Shown piece after piece: positions 63,251-64,000 of a stretch of 64,000 nt of DNA. Origin of the DNA: Tardiphaga alba (lineage in GTDB: Bacteria > Pseudomonadota > Alphaproteobacteria > Rhizobiales > Xanthobacteraceae); assembly GCF_018279705.1 (NCBI RefSeq), contig NZ_CP036498.1:1319001-1383000 (forward strand), read 5' to 3'. The first letter of the stretch is position 1. The number at the start of each line of letters is the position of its first letter. The notes beneath the pieces are model-generated. The model was not told the origin of the DNA, made no database searches, and was given only the letters and a program-made list of their open reading frames with translations. The position numbers and the translations under genes were made by a program.

Positions 63251-64000
63251 ATGAGCGTGCATGAATCTCCCACCAATTTCGCGCTGACCACGCGCGCTCT
63301 GCTGCGCCATGGCCGCGGCATCGCCTTCAAGACCAAAACGGTGGAATGGACCGGCGCCGCAACGTTGGAATTTGTCGCACGCGCGCAGCGGCTGCTCGCA
63401 GCGAGCGGCGTGACACCGACATCGACGGTCGGGCTGCTCACCTCGAACCGCGCCGAGACGTGGTGCTTCGGCATAGCCGCGCAGGGGCTCGGCGCCAAAG
63501 TGACATCGCTGCACGCGCTGGGCTCGGCCGAAGCGCATCGCTTCCAGCTCGAAGATTCCGAAGCGGTCGTGCTGGTGCTCGATAGCTCGCATTATCTGGC
63601 GCGCGGTGCGGAGTTGCAGGCGGCGCTGCCAGACCTCAAGATACTCACGCTCGGCCCGGCACCTTACGGCACCGATGCGCTCGCGGCCATCGAGGCGGGC
63701 GGCACCGCGTCCATCACCGATCTCTCGCAGCCGCATATGATCGCATCGCTGAACTATACGGGCGGCACCACCGGCCGCGCCAAGGGCGTGCTGCGCTCGT
63801 CCGGCGCCATGGCGGCGATGTCGGCCAGCGTGCTCAGCGAATTCGAACTGCCGAGCATCCCGCGTTATCTCGCGGTGGCGCCGATCAGCCATGTGTCGGG
63901 CACCAATGTGGTGCCGACCCTGCTGCGCGGTGGCACCGTGCATCTGCTCGACAAGTTCGATCCGGACGTGCTGCTCGCGACCATCGCCAAAGAGCGGATC
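63251..64000 (+). CDS. AMP-binding acyl-CoA synthetase (partial, cut by window end)
   Basis: The first 250 residues of an adenylate-forming enzyme, open to the last base. The ATP-binding P-loop NYTGGTTGRAKGV is intact, and VAPISHVSGTNVVPTLLRGG matches the A5-like motif of fatty- or aromatic-acid CoA ligases. It starts at ATG 63251, about 180 bp after the nitronate monooxygenase gene. The C-terminal domain and substrate pocket lie outside the window, so the substrate is unknown. Confidence 0.85.
   Translation, partial: MSVHESPTNFALTTRALLRHGRGIAFKTKTVEWTGAATLEFVARAQRLLAASGVTPTSTVGLLTSNRAETWCFGIAAQGLGAKVTSLHALGSAEAHRFQLEDSEAVVLVLDSSHYLARGAELQAALPDLKILTLGPAPYGTDALAAIEAGGTASITDLSQPHMIASLNYTGGTTGRAKGVLRSSGAMAAMSASVLSEFELPSIPRYLAVAPISHVSGTNVVPTLLRGGTVHLLDKFDPDVLLATIAKERI

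Overview
The window is about 64 kb of high-GC chromosome (roughly 60-65 % by eye) from an alphaproteobacterium of the Bradyrhizobium/Afipia/Rhodopseudomonas/Nitrobacter group (order Hyphomicrobiales). Evidence: a flbD-fliN-fliH-fliG-fliF-sciP flagellar block, a RibB with a zinc-less RibA-like tail, a DnaG lacking three of four zinc ligands, a dimer-type chlorite dismutase closely resembling the Nitrobacter one, a BA14K-family protein, and several intergenic palindromic repeat families typical of Bradyrhizobium-like genomes. The species cannot be fixed from the sequence alone. I recognise no rRNA, tRNA, CRISPR array or complete insertion sequence.

1-12.5 kb is ordinary metabolism and transport: PLP aminotransferase, Kef-type K+/H+ antiporter, ribBX, glutaryl-CoA dehydrogenase, metallo-beta-lactamase-fold hydrolase, DUF1499, SRPBCC and LysE proteins, N-formylglutamate amidohydrolase-like protein, gamma-glutamylcyclotransferase-like protein and an MFS carrier. 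A pair of small membrane proteins (7.2-7.6 kb) is unexplained. 12.6-13.9 kb holds a BrnT/BrnA toxin-antitoxin pair next to a chlorite dismutase family gene. 14-18.4 kb is dnaG-rpoD. 18.5-24.8 kb has poorly known envelope proteins, a PfpI-type protein, an outer-membrane beta-barrel protein and, at about 19.1-19.26 kb on the minus strand, a candidate structured small RNA whose predicted hairpins are capped by GNRA and UUCG loops.

25.1-28.0 kb is an AT-richer accessory island: a beta-class DNA methyltransferase carrying an Mrr-like nuclease domain in the same chain, followed by a separate PD-(D/E)XK-type protein, with a perfect CtrA-box match upstream. This is the best candidate for an undescribed defence or epigenetic system here. 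It is followed by about 1 kb of non-coding repeat-like sequence.

29.4-36 kb: lytic transglycosylase, diguanylate cyclase, PAS protein, msrB/msrA and BA14K. 36-41.2 kb: accessory-looking genes (flavin-barrel/GAF/DNA-binding fusion, cupin, hydrolase, a GNAT acetyltransferase broken by an in-frame stop, RecD-like helicase). 42-50.9 kb: flagellar basal body, export, hook and regulatory genes on the minus strand, interrupted by a HigB/HigA-type toxin-antitoxin pair. 51.2-64 kb: mnmA, a PmtA-like methyltransferase, a glycosyltransferase, a TetR-controlled RND efflux pump with two clear operator palindromes, a LysR regulator, a nitronate monooxygenase-like protein and the start of an acyl-CoA synthetase cut by the window end.

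Gene starts were chosen by Shine-Dalgarno sequence, family N-termini and overlaps. Many are shorter than the longest open frame.
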